Origin: Brachypodium distachyon
Lineage: Eukaryota > Streptophyta > Magnoliopsida > Poales > Poaceae
DNA length: 64,000 nucleotides
NCBI RefSeq assembly: GCF_000005505.3
Contig: NC_016133.3
Location: 33,194,737 to 33,258,736 of the forward strand
Reading direction: 5' to 3'
This document shows positions 35,111 through 47,237 of the stretch, piece by piece; position 1 is the first letter of the stretch, and the number at the start of each line of letters is the position of its first letter. The notes below the pieces were generated by a model, which saw only the letters and a list, made by a program, of their open reading frames with translations, ran no database searches and was not told the origin of the DNA. Position numbers and translations under genes: made by a program.

Positions 35111-37150
35111 GCGCGTGAGGAGAGCTCGCCAGTGACCGCCGGCGGCAGCGTCTACACCAACATCGGCCTCGTCCTCCACGACGACAGAGCCAACCACCAT
35201 GCCCCCCAGGCGGGCTGGAGACCCTCAGATTGATCCGTGTGAAGCCCGAGTGGCACACACGCGGTCCCACGACGCGTAGCCTGCGTCGCGGGTTCAGGAA
35301 AATCCTGAACCCTCACGAGCGCAGCAATCGCAGCTACCGCCCCCACCTCCTCGGCCGTCAGTAGATAACCGGCCAAGGGGGCCGACGGCCCCCAGTGCCG
35401 GGGCCAATCGTGCGAGCAGCCATGGTGCCGCCCGCACCGGCCAGCGATTCGATTCGCGGGCTGAAGGCGCGTAGCATCAGCTGCGCCACGAGCACACCGC
35501 GTCGCGCGCGACGCCGACGGGGTCGCACCCCGCGCACCTAGGTGCGTCCGGGGATAGAGCGGAGGGCAGCTGCTCAGGAAACCGGCTGCCTCCCGCGCGA
35601 ACCCCGGCGGAGGCCATCATCGCCGCGCGGGTCATGGTGCGGTACGAGCCACAGCAGGGCACGCCGGCGCACGAGGCATGGAGCAAGGAGCGGGACGCGC
35701 TCCTCGCGCTCGCCGCCCAACAGCCGCAGGGCGAGGGCGCCCCGGCAGGCTCTGGCCACGGGCAGAACCCGGAGCGCGGAGACGCGCCCCGCGTCTCGCG
35801 GCAAGGGAAAAACCCTCCCCTGCAGGGAGGCCAGGGAGGCGGGGACCTGGAGGGGTCCTCGGACTCGTCACCCACCGTCACGCGAGGTGACGCGCGCGGC
35901 ATCTTGAATGCCCGCCAGCAGCAGGACCTGCGTCAGCGCCTGGAGCGCCAGCGCCGGCGCGATGTAGAGCACCAACGCCCACAGGAGCAGGAGCATGCTC
36001 CTATGTATGGGCCCCGAGGACGGCTGCACCGCGTTTACGGGAAGCAAGTCCTCGCTGGGGAGTCAGGGGCTGCTCCGAGGCCTACAAAGAAGGCCTCGTC
36101 CGGTGGCGGGTCTGGCGGCAAGCAGGGTGATGCGCCCCGCTGCCCCATCCACGCCAATTCCACCCACGACGCGCAGGACTGCCGCATCCTGCAGGGAATC
36201 AAGCAGCGACGCGAACCGCGCCACGAGGAGCGCCGAGCAGCCGGTGCTTGCTTCAACTGCGGGACATCAGGCATGTTGTCGCTCGGTGCTTCGACACCGG
36301 GGGCGTGCAGCCACGTGCCCCTTTCAGGTTCGGTAGGGGCGTCTGGGGTGGAGACCAGATGATCGCCGGCACGGCCGACGAGGCCCTACTGGGCCGGCGA
36401 GGCAAAGTGCTAGGGGTACGCGCTAGTCCAAGAACAGACATACGCACGATTTTTACCCAGGTTCGGGCCACCCGGAGGTGTAAAACCCGGAGGATTGGAC
36501 AACCACTGTTACTTCGACCCGACGGGTAACTACCCGTCGGTCGGCTCGTTTACTGAGCCGCGCACCTTACTCCTTGCCTTGGTGGGACCGCGCGTTCCGC
36601 GCCCGCCACGCGCCCGTGTGGCGCTATCCAGCGGGCCCCACGACCCAAGCCGGGGGCACGCGTCCAGGAGCCTCCAGTCCCCGCAAGTCGGCCCGGGAAG
36701 CACCCGGGCCCAGCGCGCCCGGGAACCTCCTCCCGGGAAGCAGCTTCCCGAGAGGTGCCTAATCGGGAATATTCCGAAAGGCCCCGCTAGCCCATTTCGG
36801 GGCTGGTAGCTTGCCGGGAAGATCGTTGGCGCTCCCCGGGATGAGACCTTCCCGGGAACCCGGGGGAGGGGGCCACGCGTCGCGCAGCGGTGGTACCCCG
36901 GGTGCCACTGGTGCGACAAGGCATCTCTCCTGAGATTGCCCGAACGACCCCAGAGCGGGGCCGAGGCCTGCCGGCGGCGGCGCCGGTAGGGAGGAAGCCT
37001 AGGGAGGACGCGGCCAGGCCCGCGCGAGGAGGGAGCGCCCTCCCTGGGGACGGGACAGGGCTCGTGCTGAGGAGCAACGCGAGTCTCACTGCACTGGTGG
37101 TGACGAGCCGGGCTTCCAGGAGCCCCGCAGTGTCGCCTGCATCCATGGGG
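35111..37150 (+). pseudogene. Gypsy gag, deleted and split by a solo LTR
   Basis: The open part 35634-36362 reads an N-terminal Gag region (ARVMVRYEPQ in context, then GILNARQQQDLRQRLERQ), then CPIHANSTHDAQDC and CFNCGTSG. The capsid core between the N-terminal region and the nucleocapsid is missing. The CCHC knuckle CFNCGTSGH is broken after its glycine by the solo LTR 36274-36918; it continues at 36919 with LS-stop-DC, where the stop replaces an expected arginine. The 5' part (35152-35630) has many stops. Gag cannot be made. Confidence 0.75.
36274..36918 (-). mobile_element. Solo gypsy LTR, 645 bp, inside gag
   Basis: Reverse-oriented relative of family G, from TGTTGTCGCTCGG to GGTGCGACA, with a perfect 5-bp duplication AGGCA (36269-36273 and 36919-36923). 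It lacks the TATA segment of the longer copies. Removing it rejoins the zinc-knuckle codons of gag, which confirms the boundaries. Confidence 0.9.
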
Positions 37151-37179
37151 GAGCTGACGCTCTCCCATGTCATGCCGCG

Positions 37180-38010
37180 GTGAAGCGTCTCACCCGCGAT
37201 GTGTGCGCACTGTTGTCGGACGTGGAACCGCAGCAGCCGTTGAGGTGGTCGCACGTCCCGATCACCTTCAGCGTCGACGATCATCCAGCGCGGCAGCTGG
37301 GTTCGGGGGTCATACCCTTCGTGGTCTCACCGATCATCAGCAACATGACGATGACCAAGGTGTTGGTGGACAACGGAGCGGGGCTAAACCTCCTGTCCGC
37401 TAGGTTGGTGGAGAAACTCCAGTTGCCGGTGGAGCAGCTGAAACCCACTGACCCGTTCCAGGGAGTGAACCCCGGAATCGTGCGCCCCCTGGGGCGCATC
37501 ACGCTGCCGGTGACCTTCGGGTCCAGGGAAGCGTTCAGGACCGAGCACATAGTGTTAGACGTGGCGCACACCCCGTTGCCCTACAACGGGTTCCTTGGTC
37601 GGCCGGCGCTGATCAAGTTCATGGCAGCGATGCATTGCGCCTACGGCGTGATGAAGATGCCGTCCGTATACGGAGTCCTCTCCATCAGGTGCGACCTCAA
37701 GGACGCGGCCCGCTGCGTCGGAGAGGCCATCAGGGCCGCCGCTGCAGTCGACGCCGGTGACGAGGACGTTGCCGGAGACGAAGGCTCGCCGGGCGACGCC
37801 TGGCAACGAAAAAGGCCCGCGCTGCCCCGCAAGAGCTTGCCGGGGGAAGCGCAGGCTCGAGCTCGTGCCCCGGCAAGGGCCAGAAGCTCCGGGAGGAGGC
37901 CAACAAGGTGAAGAAGCTGCCCCTCCAAGCCGGCACCAAGGAGCGCACCGTCACCATCGGTGCGAACCTTAGTGCCGAATAGGAAAGCGCCCTCGTCACT
38001 TTCCTCTGGG
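37180..38010 (+). pseudogene. Gypsy protease region, copy 1 (truncated)
   Basis: Open from 37180 to 37911. The retropepsin-like site is VDNGAGLNLLS (DNG in place of DTG/DSG), followed by a YNGFLGRPAL motif typical of Ty3/gypsy protease (ILGRP). A frame change near 37806 and a TAG at 37980-37982 lie before the RT. The sequence ends abruptly at 38010 (CTCTGGG) where the inverted block begins. It is nearly identical to 50251-50935, including the same stop and frame change. Confidence 0.85.
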
Positions 38011-38034
38011 TACGGAACCGGCCGTTACCAAACG

Positions 38035-41000
38035 TGTAACATCCCAATTTTCAAAATTCTTCATATGCATTGCATATCATAAGCATCATGTCACCCTTGC
38101 ATTTGATCACTTTCAAAACCCTAAAGTTTGCCCAGAAAACCCTTTTTGCAAAAATGCTTTTATTTGATTTTGGGCTTTGATCTTGCTCTTGAGTATTTGC
38201 ATTTTTAACCCATGAGGGTATTGTGGTAAAAAGGGATTTAATGCATATATAAAGCTATCCCATAATTGGCTTTTGAAAGTATTTTGAAAAAATAATTTGA
38301 TTCGATAGCCTAAGGGCCCTAAAAGCCATTTTATAGGCAAATGTATTCTTAAATATTTTATTTTGAGAAAATTCTTGCTCCAAAAGTTAGATCATATCAA
38401 AATATAATTTTACAAATTTTGTTGCATTTTATTTGGAGTGATTTGGAGCTCCGAATCAATTTTGAGATTCAAAAACAGAAAATAGATAAAAGAAAAGGAA
38501 AAACCGAGAAAACCGGCCGAACCGGACCGGACCGGATCGAACCGAACCGGTCCAGCCCTGCCCGAGCCGTCCGCTCTCACTGACCGATGGGACCCACGCG
38601 TCATCTTCAACCTCCGTCCGAAAAATCCGGCCACGCACGCCCGCGAACTGCCCATGACTCCACCTCCGATTTCTCCGCGCTCGGGCCGTTTTCTCCAAAT
38701 GCCTGCGCGTCACCCCGAAGGCCTCGCTTTTCTCCTCCACTTCCCCCAAACCCCACGTCCAATTTCGCACCGGTTAGAAAGTAATTGCTCGCCGGAGTTC
38801 GTTGCTGCCACCGCCGTTCTTCGCGTTTCGTCGCCGTTCCGGTGAGGTTCTCCCCACGCCACTCCCCTAGCCTCTCTCCTCTCTCCGCCCCGAACGCCGT
38901 GACGCGCTCGCCTTGGTGTTTCGCCGCGGCCGCCGCACTCCGTCCTGCGCTGGCCATCTCCTCGGACGCCGGCCGCCGCCCGTGCCCCGTCCGTCCGCGC
39001 GCCGCCTCCGCCTCCCGCTCCGCCTGGCCGCGCCGCCCGCACGACCCGCCTGCGCCGCCTCCGCCTCCCGCTCCGCCTGGCTGCGCCGCCCGCGTCCGCG
39101 CAACCCGCACGCGGCCCCGCGCGCGCCGCGCTGCGCCGCCCCGCGCTGCCCGCGCCCGCCGCCGCCGTCCGGCGAGCTAACCCCGCCGGCCGGAACCCTA
39201 GAAACCGGCCAGTCCCGCCATGCCACGTGGCAGGTTTTTCTTTTTATTTTAATTCGGCCGAATTGGATAATGAAATTTTGCAGAAAAGCCCCTACAACTT
39301 CAAAACCCCATATCTTTTAAACCGTTTGTCCAAAATTTACGATCCACACCTTTCTGGAATCGTCTCAACGTGTAGAATATTTTAGCACTGTTTAATTTCA
39401 GTTTTGAACAACTTAGTCACAAGCAATTTACAGATTGGTTGAATAGAGTTTAAATTTCAAATGAATTGTTTCAAAATAGTTTTGAGCATGTTATCTTGCT
39501 GTAAAATTATTTAAAGTTGTTCTCTATCCATTAGGACCAGAGAAGAAATTATTTTGTGTATAATCATGGCATACAAGTTAAATAATGCTCTATGTTGCAA
39601 AAGCCGCACAATCTTTTATTTTAAACCCTATTCATGTATCATGCATATTAATTACCACTTAGATGTTGTATAATCTGTCCAAATCTTTTGAGAGCCTTTT
39701 CAAAACAGAAACGAAACCTTGTACGTTAGAAGTAACCTTTGTGTGCATCATCTTGGCATATGCATCATGGCATGGTCTTTGTATTGAATGTTGTGTTTAT
39801 TGTGTGTGTTTCTTTTATTTTAGATTGTGTGGAGTGTATTTCTTGTTGTTGCGAAGAGTGCGAGAACTATCACAACCTTGGACAAGGCAAGTTCACTTTG
39901 ATCATATCCCATTATTATTGTTGTTTTAAAATACTTATGCATTAGTGTTGTTGGTAGAGATGCATTGATAGGACTATTACTCGTACCTCTATGCTAGCTA
40001 TAAATCCCAGGTAGTATAGTTTACCCTCGCCATTACCTTGCTACCAAATTGCCATCGATTGTAATTGAATGCTAAGCTATGGTATTATCGTGGGGGAAAT
40101 AACTACATTATGATATTGTTATGCCTTTGGCTATATGAAATGTTTTGTAGATGTAAGGCAAAACAACTAATTCAATGAACCATCCTGGGTGGGCTGCTTT
40201 GAAGATTTTGAGGATTAGCGGCGTCAGGTCCATTTCTATGGGTCCCTCTGAGTCGAGTTCCTGTGGATTCAGGAATGGATCGTCCATGGACGTCTCTCCC
40301 GTGGATTCGGGGAGCGCCTACGTTGCAAATGTGGAATGCCACCTGCGGTAACTGAGACTGGACTAGTTTCCTATTTAGAAGCTTCTAGTACAACCACAAT
40401 GCTATATGGGCTCTGGCGAGACAAGAGTAAGTTGTATGAACCTAGACCCGAGGAATTGTACTGAGGTAGCCGTGTAGGGGGAGCGTGATTCTCTCGTGGT
40501 TTAGGGAATTACCTCTGAAAATCTCGTAATCGATGCCGTTGCTACTCTACCCTGAGGACAGCAAGGGATTAACACGTCGGTTTCTTATGGGGAATGTGTA
40601 CAAACTCTCGAGAGCGTCAAAACTAAGTACTTAGCCGTGTCCCCGGCAACGGACAATTTGAGCAACTAGATGTGGAGCTGTAAGGAAAGTCTCACTCATT
40701 CCAATTTCTTAAATAAAATGAATGGTTTGAACAGGGTAGGAGCACTTGAAGAATCCACTTCAATGTACTCTAGGTTAATAGGAGCATGGGTGTGTCTACC
40801 CCGTGTCCATTAGTTAACATTATTATAACATTCCTTTGTAGTAGGGTAATTTAGGTTCTGCTTCCACACAAACAGCCTGAACTCTACCTTGCCAAATACT
40901 GCATATACTTGGTAGGTTCTGATATAACTCCTAGTGAATCTTGCCAATACATTCAATGTATTGACCCTAGTGGCTGCATCGTTTAATGATGCAGGAAGCT

Positions 41001-41307
41001 CCGACGACGAGTAAGATGTACGTTCTACTTGTTTGGATTACGGGCCTACATTCCAACACGCTCTCACCGTGGTGTTGATGTGCCCTTGTATCTTTCGCTT
41101 TCCGCTGCTAAACAGTTGTTTTATTTCCAGCTAACCCGTGAGGTTATGCGAGTTGTAAGTACCCTCTTATATTCTGGATGAAACGTTGTAATATTGAGAC
41201 CTTTGTTTTATGATATTACATCTTGAAACAGTGTGTGCTAGTGAGTCGATCCAGGGACTAGCACTAAAGCACAGAGATCGAACCCTTGTATGGGGGCGGT
41301 CGCTTCA
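38035..41307 (+). mobile_element. Solo LTR, 3.27 kb (family L3), copy 3
   Basis: Opposite orientation to copies 1 and 2: starts TGTAACATCCCAA and ends GGGGGCGGTCGCTTCA. A perfect 5-bp duplication AAACG flanks it (38030-38034, 41308-41312). It landed about 15 bp upstream of the TATA-like box of the antisense gene (41323), separating that gene from its upstream DNA, and is thus younger than the gypsy composite. Confidence 0.93.
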
Positions 41308-41320
41308 AAACGACCGGGCG

Positions 41321-41330
41321 TCATAAAGCT
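41321..41330 (+). promoter_or_regulatory. TATA-like box of antisense gene, copy 2
   Basis: TCATAAAGCT corresponds to the TTATAAAGCT found before the copy at 57187. It lies 108 bp before the ATG at 41431. The solo LTR ends only 14 bp upstream. Confidence 0.5.
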
Positions 41331-41430
41331 TCCACTGTTGGCAACGGAGAGCAACACTTTGCCCTTTCGCCTCCATCCTCTTCCGCATCTCGCATCCCTG
41401 CGCTCTTGCCAGCTTCCACCCTCGCTCCTC

Positions 41431-44400
41431 ATGGCGCCCCCCACCACCAGAAAGGGGAAGGAGGTCCAGTCTTCGAAGAAGCCCGCGACCAGCAAGACCG
41501 AGGCGGCACTCAAAGCAGCCGCCGCCAAGGACCAGAAGAGGCGGGAGATGCGCGCGAAAGTAGCCTTCTTCCGCCCCGGCTACAACGGCGAGGCGCTGGG
41601 GAAGCTCCGGCACGCCATCGCCTCCAACTTCAACGAGCACGGGGAGACGCGGATCTTCCCGGCGGGCGTCGAACACCAGGATAACGACTTCCGGGTGTTC
41701 GCGCGCTTCCTCCTCTGCGGCATGGTGCCGCCCTTCTCTCTGTTCCTCCACGCGCTGATGGAGTCCTATCTGCTGCGGGTGGCGCAGCTCCACCCCACCT
41801 CGCTCTTCCTCCTCGCCACCTTCCAGTTCCTCTGCGAGACGTTCGTGGGGGTGATGCCGTCGGTGGGGCTCTTCCGGCATTACTTTTACCCGCGCATCGA
41901 CAATGCGAAGGCGATGTCGTCGAGGGTGGTTTTCAGTGCCCGCGATCAGATGAAGTCGGAGTTCATCGTCCGGTCAGGGAAGAAGATCGAAAAAGAATGG
42001 CGGGGCGACTGGTGCTGGGTCCGAGTGGAGGACCCCCAGGAGTTCATCCAGCCGCCGACGGGGCTGCCGGTGCCCCAGATCGGCTGGCAGGACAGGTACC
42101 ACCGCGACGCCGACCTCCTCCCCATCGTGGAGAAGATCAAGGCGTTGCGGCTAGCGGGGCTCACAGATGTCGACGTGGCGCGCACCTTCGTCCTTCGGCG
42201 CATAGCCCCGCTGCAGCTGCATTCCTGGCCCGCGTGGATGTACACGGGCTCCAGGGACAGGACACGCCTACAGGCGGATGGCGTAGACTTGGAGTCCCTC
42301 AAGACGTGGGTGAAGGGGATCTCCGGCGAGGTCTTCCAGTCGATAGAGTTCCCGCCGGGGGTCTCCGCTCTCCATGCCGGCGTCAAGGCGCTCAGCGACA
42401 TCGTCGGCGCCTTCCCGCCCTGCAACGAGTGGGGGCTGATGGACGACACCCCCACCCGCATCCCGCACGCTCCCCCGCAAGCACCCCGTGGGAAGCAGGT
42501 GCTCGAGGAGAGCGAAGGCGGGTCTGAGCCCAGCTGGCCCTCCCTCCGGTCGCTGACGACGAGGCGGGTCAGGTGGCTGCATCCCCGGAAGTCGTCGCCG
42601 TGGAGGACGACGACGAGGAAAGCAGCGACAGCGCGCCCCTGATCCTGAGAAGGTCGAGGGCGTTCGCGGCGGCCGCAGCCCCTTCTTCAACAGCGGCGTC
42701 TGCCCCGGCAGCGGCCCCCACCCTGGCGGCGGCCGCCGCTCCTGGGGCGCCCGCTGGTACCACGACGGCATCCGGGGCAACAGGGGCCGCGAGTGCCTCG
42801 GCGGCGGCCCCTGTCTTGCCGGCGGTCGCCGGCTCTGCGGCGGGAACAGGCTCCGGGGTGCTCGCCGGCACCCCGGCAACGCCAGCACCTGCGGGGGCCT
42901 TCGGCGCCCCGGCGACGGCCTTCGCTCCGGTAGCGGGGGCCTCTGCGAGCTTGGCGCCCGACGGTGCGGCGGCATCGCCATCGACACCTGGAGCTCTCCG
43001 GGTCACGACGGCACCGCGGGCGCCCATGGCGCCGCCCGCCCGGGGGGTCTTCCGGGGCTTCGCGCTCCGGCGCAACCCTCCGAAGTCCTCCTCGCCGGCG
43101 GGTGCCAGCAAGAGGGCGAGGAGTGATTCCCCGACCGGCTCGCCAAGCAAGAGGACGCGCGCGGACACTGGCGGCACCATCGACCCCGCTGCCTCAGGGG
43201 CCAGCGTCAGCACGGGCGCGCCCCTTGGCGACCCAGCCCAAGCGGAGACAGGGCCGGCACCAGGTATGTCTTCGTCGATTCCCTGCAACTGCAATTCCTG
43301 CGAGCCAAATTCACAAATATGCCTTCTCTTTCTGCAGCGAGCGGCAGCTCGCCCGCGGCAAGACCTTGGACGCTCCTGCTGGCGCAGGGGAGGGAGCAGA
43401 GGCTGCATCGGCAAGCCCGACGGCCGCACAAGGTAACCGCCCTGGTCGCCCCTATTCGCCTCCGATAACACCAACCATCGCCGACCCTCATGCTTCTCCA
43501 CGGGTGCAGGCACAAGCATGCACGGCGGAGGTGGAGTCGGAAACGGCTCCCGTGTCCGCCCCCGCCGCGACGGACACAGCGGCAACAGTGGGGACCGCCG
43601 CCGCCGCGGCGGCACCCGGCGACGCGCCAGAAGCTGCGGACGTGGCCGGCTCGGGCTCACCCGCCGTCCAGCAGGGGACGACCCCCGCCGGAAGCAGGGA
43701 ACCCTCTCCAACCCCGGTGTCCCGGAGCCTGGGCGCGGGGGAAGTTGTCGGGGAAGGACGGCAAGACCCCCGGGAGCAAGTTGGCGACCCCGCGCCTAGC
43801 TCCACTTCAGCAGCTGGGGCTTCGTCATCCTCTGGGGCTCTCCCCGGCACCGACCTCGGCACCCTCGCCGGGGTCGCTTGGAATCCTCTTACCTGGGATC
43901 CGAGCGTCTTCGAGCGGGGGCACCGGTTCCTGAACGCCTTCCGGGACCAGCAGTTTGCCTTCGTCACCTCCTACAACGAGGTGAGGGAGCGCCACACCAC
44001 CGCCAAGAATCAACTCTGCGAGGTGCGGGAGGCCGTCGAGAGAGAGCGGTGAGAACTGTCCTGGCACGAGGAGACGCGCCTCGCTGAAGAGGAGGCGCGG
44101 CTGGCCCGGCAAGCCCTGGAGGCTGCTCGGGAGCCGGTAGTCCCGGAGACCGAGCTCCGTCGGCAACTGGAGGTCCAGCGCACGGAGCTCCAAGGTAGGC
44201 TCGACGCAATGGCGGCAACCCTAGAAGCTTCCCGAAAGGAACATGCCGAGGTGCTCGCGACGGCCCAGGCGCGGCTGGACGAGAAGAGCGAGCTGATCGC
44301 CAACTACCGCGGCGAGATCGAAGGCCTCCGCGTCCTGCTGGAGGTGCAGGTCAAGGCCGCCGAGGGCGCGGCGAGAGCGGCGACTCAGCACGAGGCCGAG

Positions 44401-45081
44401 CTCAACTCGGTTAAAGGCAAAGCAGCCGGGCTTGAGGACGAATTGGCCGCCGTCCGGGAAGAGCTCGCCAAGGCCGGCGAGGTGACCGCGGGCCAGGCTT
44501 TGGAGCTTGCAAAGCTGGAGGGCCGCGTCAGCAAGGCCAAGAAGGCCGCGCATGATGCCCGACTCCATCACAGCACGCTGATCGGGCAGCGGCAGCTCGA
44601 GACGGAGAAGCTGGCGAAGATCGCCGGGTCGCTGCGCGACTTGCTGCCCAAGTTCGAGCTGCAGGCGGCGGAAGTAGACGGCACGGACGTCACGACGCTG
44701 ATCCCCTTCTTCTCCGACTTGTTGGGGAAGCTCGGGGCGCTCGACGTCTGGATCGCCAAGTACGGCGCCAACGAAGTCGCCAACTGCGCCCGGGAGGTTG
44801 CCGGGACAATCCTCCCGCGGATTCATCTCCGGGACCCGGAATTTCCCTTCGAGTCCCTGCTGGACGCTTGGTCCGACAGCGAGGACGAGCCCACGCACAC
44901 CCAGGCAGTGCGCGCGTTCGTCGACGAGGTCGTCGAGCGGATGCAGATGAAGCCGGAGCCTGAACCCCCGTCGACCCCCCGGCCGAAGACGACGACAGCT
45001 AGCTGCCGCGGCCCCTGGCTATACTCCTTGCTTCCCCTGTACCTCTTTCTTGTTTGCTTTACCTGCAAGTATGGCGCTTAG
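41431..45081 (+). pseudogene. Antisense PF04195-type gene, copy 2, longest (coiled-coil tail)
   Basis: Starts MAPPTTRKGKE. Residues about 80-150 match PF04195 (FARFLLCGMVPPFSLFLHAL, LFLLATFQFLCETFVGVMP), then DWCWVRVEDPQEF and WPAWMYTG. A frame change near 42550 follows, then an acidic stretch, LILRRSRA, and an alanine/proline-rich low-complexity region. GT-AG introns lie at 43264-43337 and 43433-43509. Exon 3 has WDPSVFERGHRFL, then a TGA stop at 44050-44052 inside an otherwise open coiled coil (to 45081) with heptads such as LEDELAAVREELAKAG. Small indels occur near the internal exons. It lies antisense to pol of the same (minus-oriented) element. Confidence 0.82.
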
Positions 45082-47237
45082 CGCCGTTTGGACAATGATC
45101 TTTTGGTTAGTCCATGTAACCACTCGACACCTAGTCAATCAAGCTCGTTAGTTTGCTCAATTTTTGTCCTTTATTCCCGACGCCGCCTCGCGGGGTGGTC
45201 CCATAGCCTGTGCGTGTCTTGCCTTGTGTTGTGGGGGGACTCGCGCACGCCTCACCCTTGACCAGACCAGGGACCCGGGACGGACCCGCGGTGCCAACCT
45301 GGGGCCAAGCGGTAGCGGGGAGCCACTCCACTTGCGGGGTAACCACCCCGAGCCGTGCCCTCCCGGGGCGGACCCGGGAGCCACACGGGGAGCGCACTCC
45401 CCCCGCAAGCGTCCCTTGTAACACTCCGGCTACGCGCGGGATCCGGGGCCGCACCCAGCGGGGCAGTGCTCAGTTTCGTTCAACTCTTAGCGAATTCAGC
45501 GTTCATGTTCAGATACTTAGCTTTCCGTTTGGTCCAACGTTCCGCGATGCTCTGCGGTAGAGTGCAGACGGGGCGCCACCTCGGTAGGAAACCATCCGGG
45601 GTACCTGTTCAGGGGAAACGATCTCGGAGGGATGCTGCAGGAACGCGGGGGCAGGATCGCCGCCGGCGGCAACCGCCGCCGACGATGCTACCACCACGCT
45701 CACGCGGCAACCCTCGCCCTCAGGGGCGGACCCTGGCCTTCAGGGACGAACCCTGGCTTAGGAGGGCTCCGCTCCGGGAGCAGCCGCGAGACAGCTATAA
45801 CGTCCTCGGCGCCGGCTTCGCCACACCCCGAACGGCGGGTACGGGTGACGAGGAAGTTATAGCCTTCCAGCGACAGCCCCCGCAACTGGGGAGACCTGGG
45901 TTTTCCCTAGGGGACTCGCCCCAAGGGATGCGACGACCCTTGTTACCCGGGAGCTAAACTGCGGCAGGGACGCGGTGATGGGCCGGAACGAGCGACGAGC
46001 GCCGGCACCGGCGCCATCACAGCGTCCTCGCAACGACCCGCGCCCGAAGAAGACTCTCTCAAAGGGAATGCGGCTGGGTCTCTGTGATAGTGCACCCGCC
46101 GGCACAAGGCACGGATGGCACGCACTACCGTAGAGTCTCCGCGGTCGACCCTGCTCCTTGCGGAGGTGTCCTACGGAGGGGGTGACAAGGGAACTGTGGC
46201 AATGCACCCCGTCGGCGCCGGACGCGGACGGGACGCACCGCCACAGTGCCTCTGCGGCGACCCTCGCCCCGGAACCGCCCCTTTGAGGAAGCGTAGCAGG
46301 GGCACAACGGCAGTGCACCTGTCGGCGTGGGACGCCGACGGCACGCACTACCCCCGTGCCTCTGCGGCGCCCCTCGGGGTGGGCTCGATGCGGTGGTGCG
46401 GCAGGGGCGTGATGGCGGCGCATCCGCCGGCGCTAGGCGCCGGTGGGAAGCACCACCTCTGCGCCTCCGTCGCACCACCTGCTTTCACGGCCCCGAACCC
46501 GGCTTTGCTCTAAGCAATTCCATAGTTGGGGCGCACCTTTTATAGGCACGGAGGGGGGGGGGGGTTGCCACCGCGCGCGACGGATCCGCGCGGCACCGGG
46601 GCGCCTTTTCCCCAAACGCGGCGCCGTTTCCGCCGCCATGCTTACCGTGTAACCACGGCACACGCGGCGGCCAGCCGACAACCTAGAAGCCTCGGAGTGC
46701 GGTGAACCCCTTGTGTTGCGGTCCTCCCGCACCACAAGGCACCGGTGTATGGTGCGTCCCGTGGGCAGCTCACGGGCACCACAGTGTACAAGATTCCTCC
46801 CTTTCCTGCAGGTTAGACTCTTACCAGATCCGAATTGCTGAAAAAATTTCGAAACTTATGAAAACAAGTAACACAGGTAAATCAGATAAATCTCATTTCT
46901 CCTACTTCCCAGCACCCGGCACAAAGGGGTCGATGCCAAACTTGGATGTGAGCGTTTCCTTCCCGGGCGCAGCGACTGCGTGGTGCGGGCGGCGGGAGGC
47001 CGAGCAACCGCACGCCTAGTGGTGCACGTTGCGGGAAGCCTGCCAACGGCACGACCAGTGCCGGAACGATCCGGCAACGGGTTTTCGTTTCAGGGCCACG
47101 GCAGCCCCTTGCTCACAACCAAGTAGGGAAAGACACCTTTGTGCACTTAAAGCAGGAGGCAAGAGGGGGAAAACAAGCGAATGAACAAGGCAAGAACAAA
47201 GCTCAGGGGTGAAACACCTATCTTTATTCACAGTTAA
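45082..47237. other. Pol-antisense gene spacer, inverted copy, with hairpin array
   Basis: Non-coding GC-rich spacer of the minus-oriented element; its counterpart in plus orientation is 52501-54590. It contains repeated imperfect palindromes, for instance 45969-46026 (GACGCGGTGATGG facing CCATCACAGCGTC) and 46192-46248 (ACTGTGGCAATGCA facing GCACCGCCACAGT), up to about 46480. A G-run lies near 46552-46563. The region 47080-47237 has the AATAAAG-like end block (reverse strand) that follows integrase. Confidence 0.6.

Noticed and set aside
41290..41430. Earlier in-frame ATG for the antisense gene (41290)
   Set aside because: It lies in the solo LTR end. The conserved start in the other copies (MAPPTTRKGKE) corresponds to 41431.
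42573..43436. Separate alanine-rich gene
   Set aside because: It is the low-complexity middle of the antisense gene, read across intron 1.
46540..46570. Run of G bases as a possible quadruplex control element
   Set aside because: A single mononucleotide run, which is also a common place for sequencing error.
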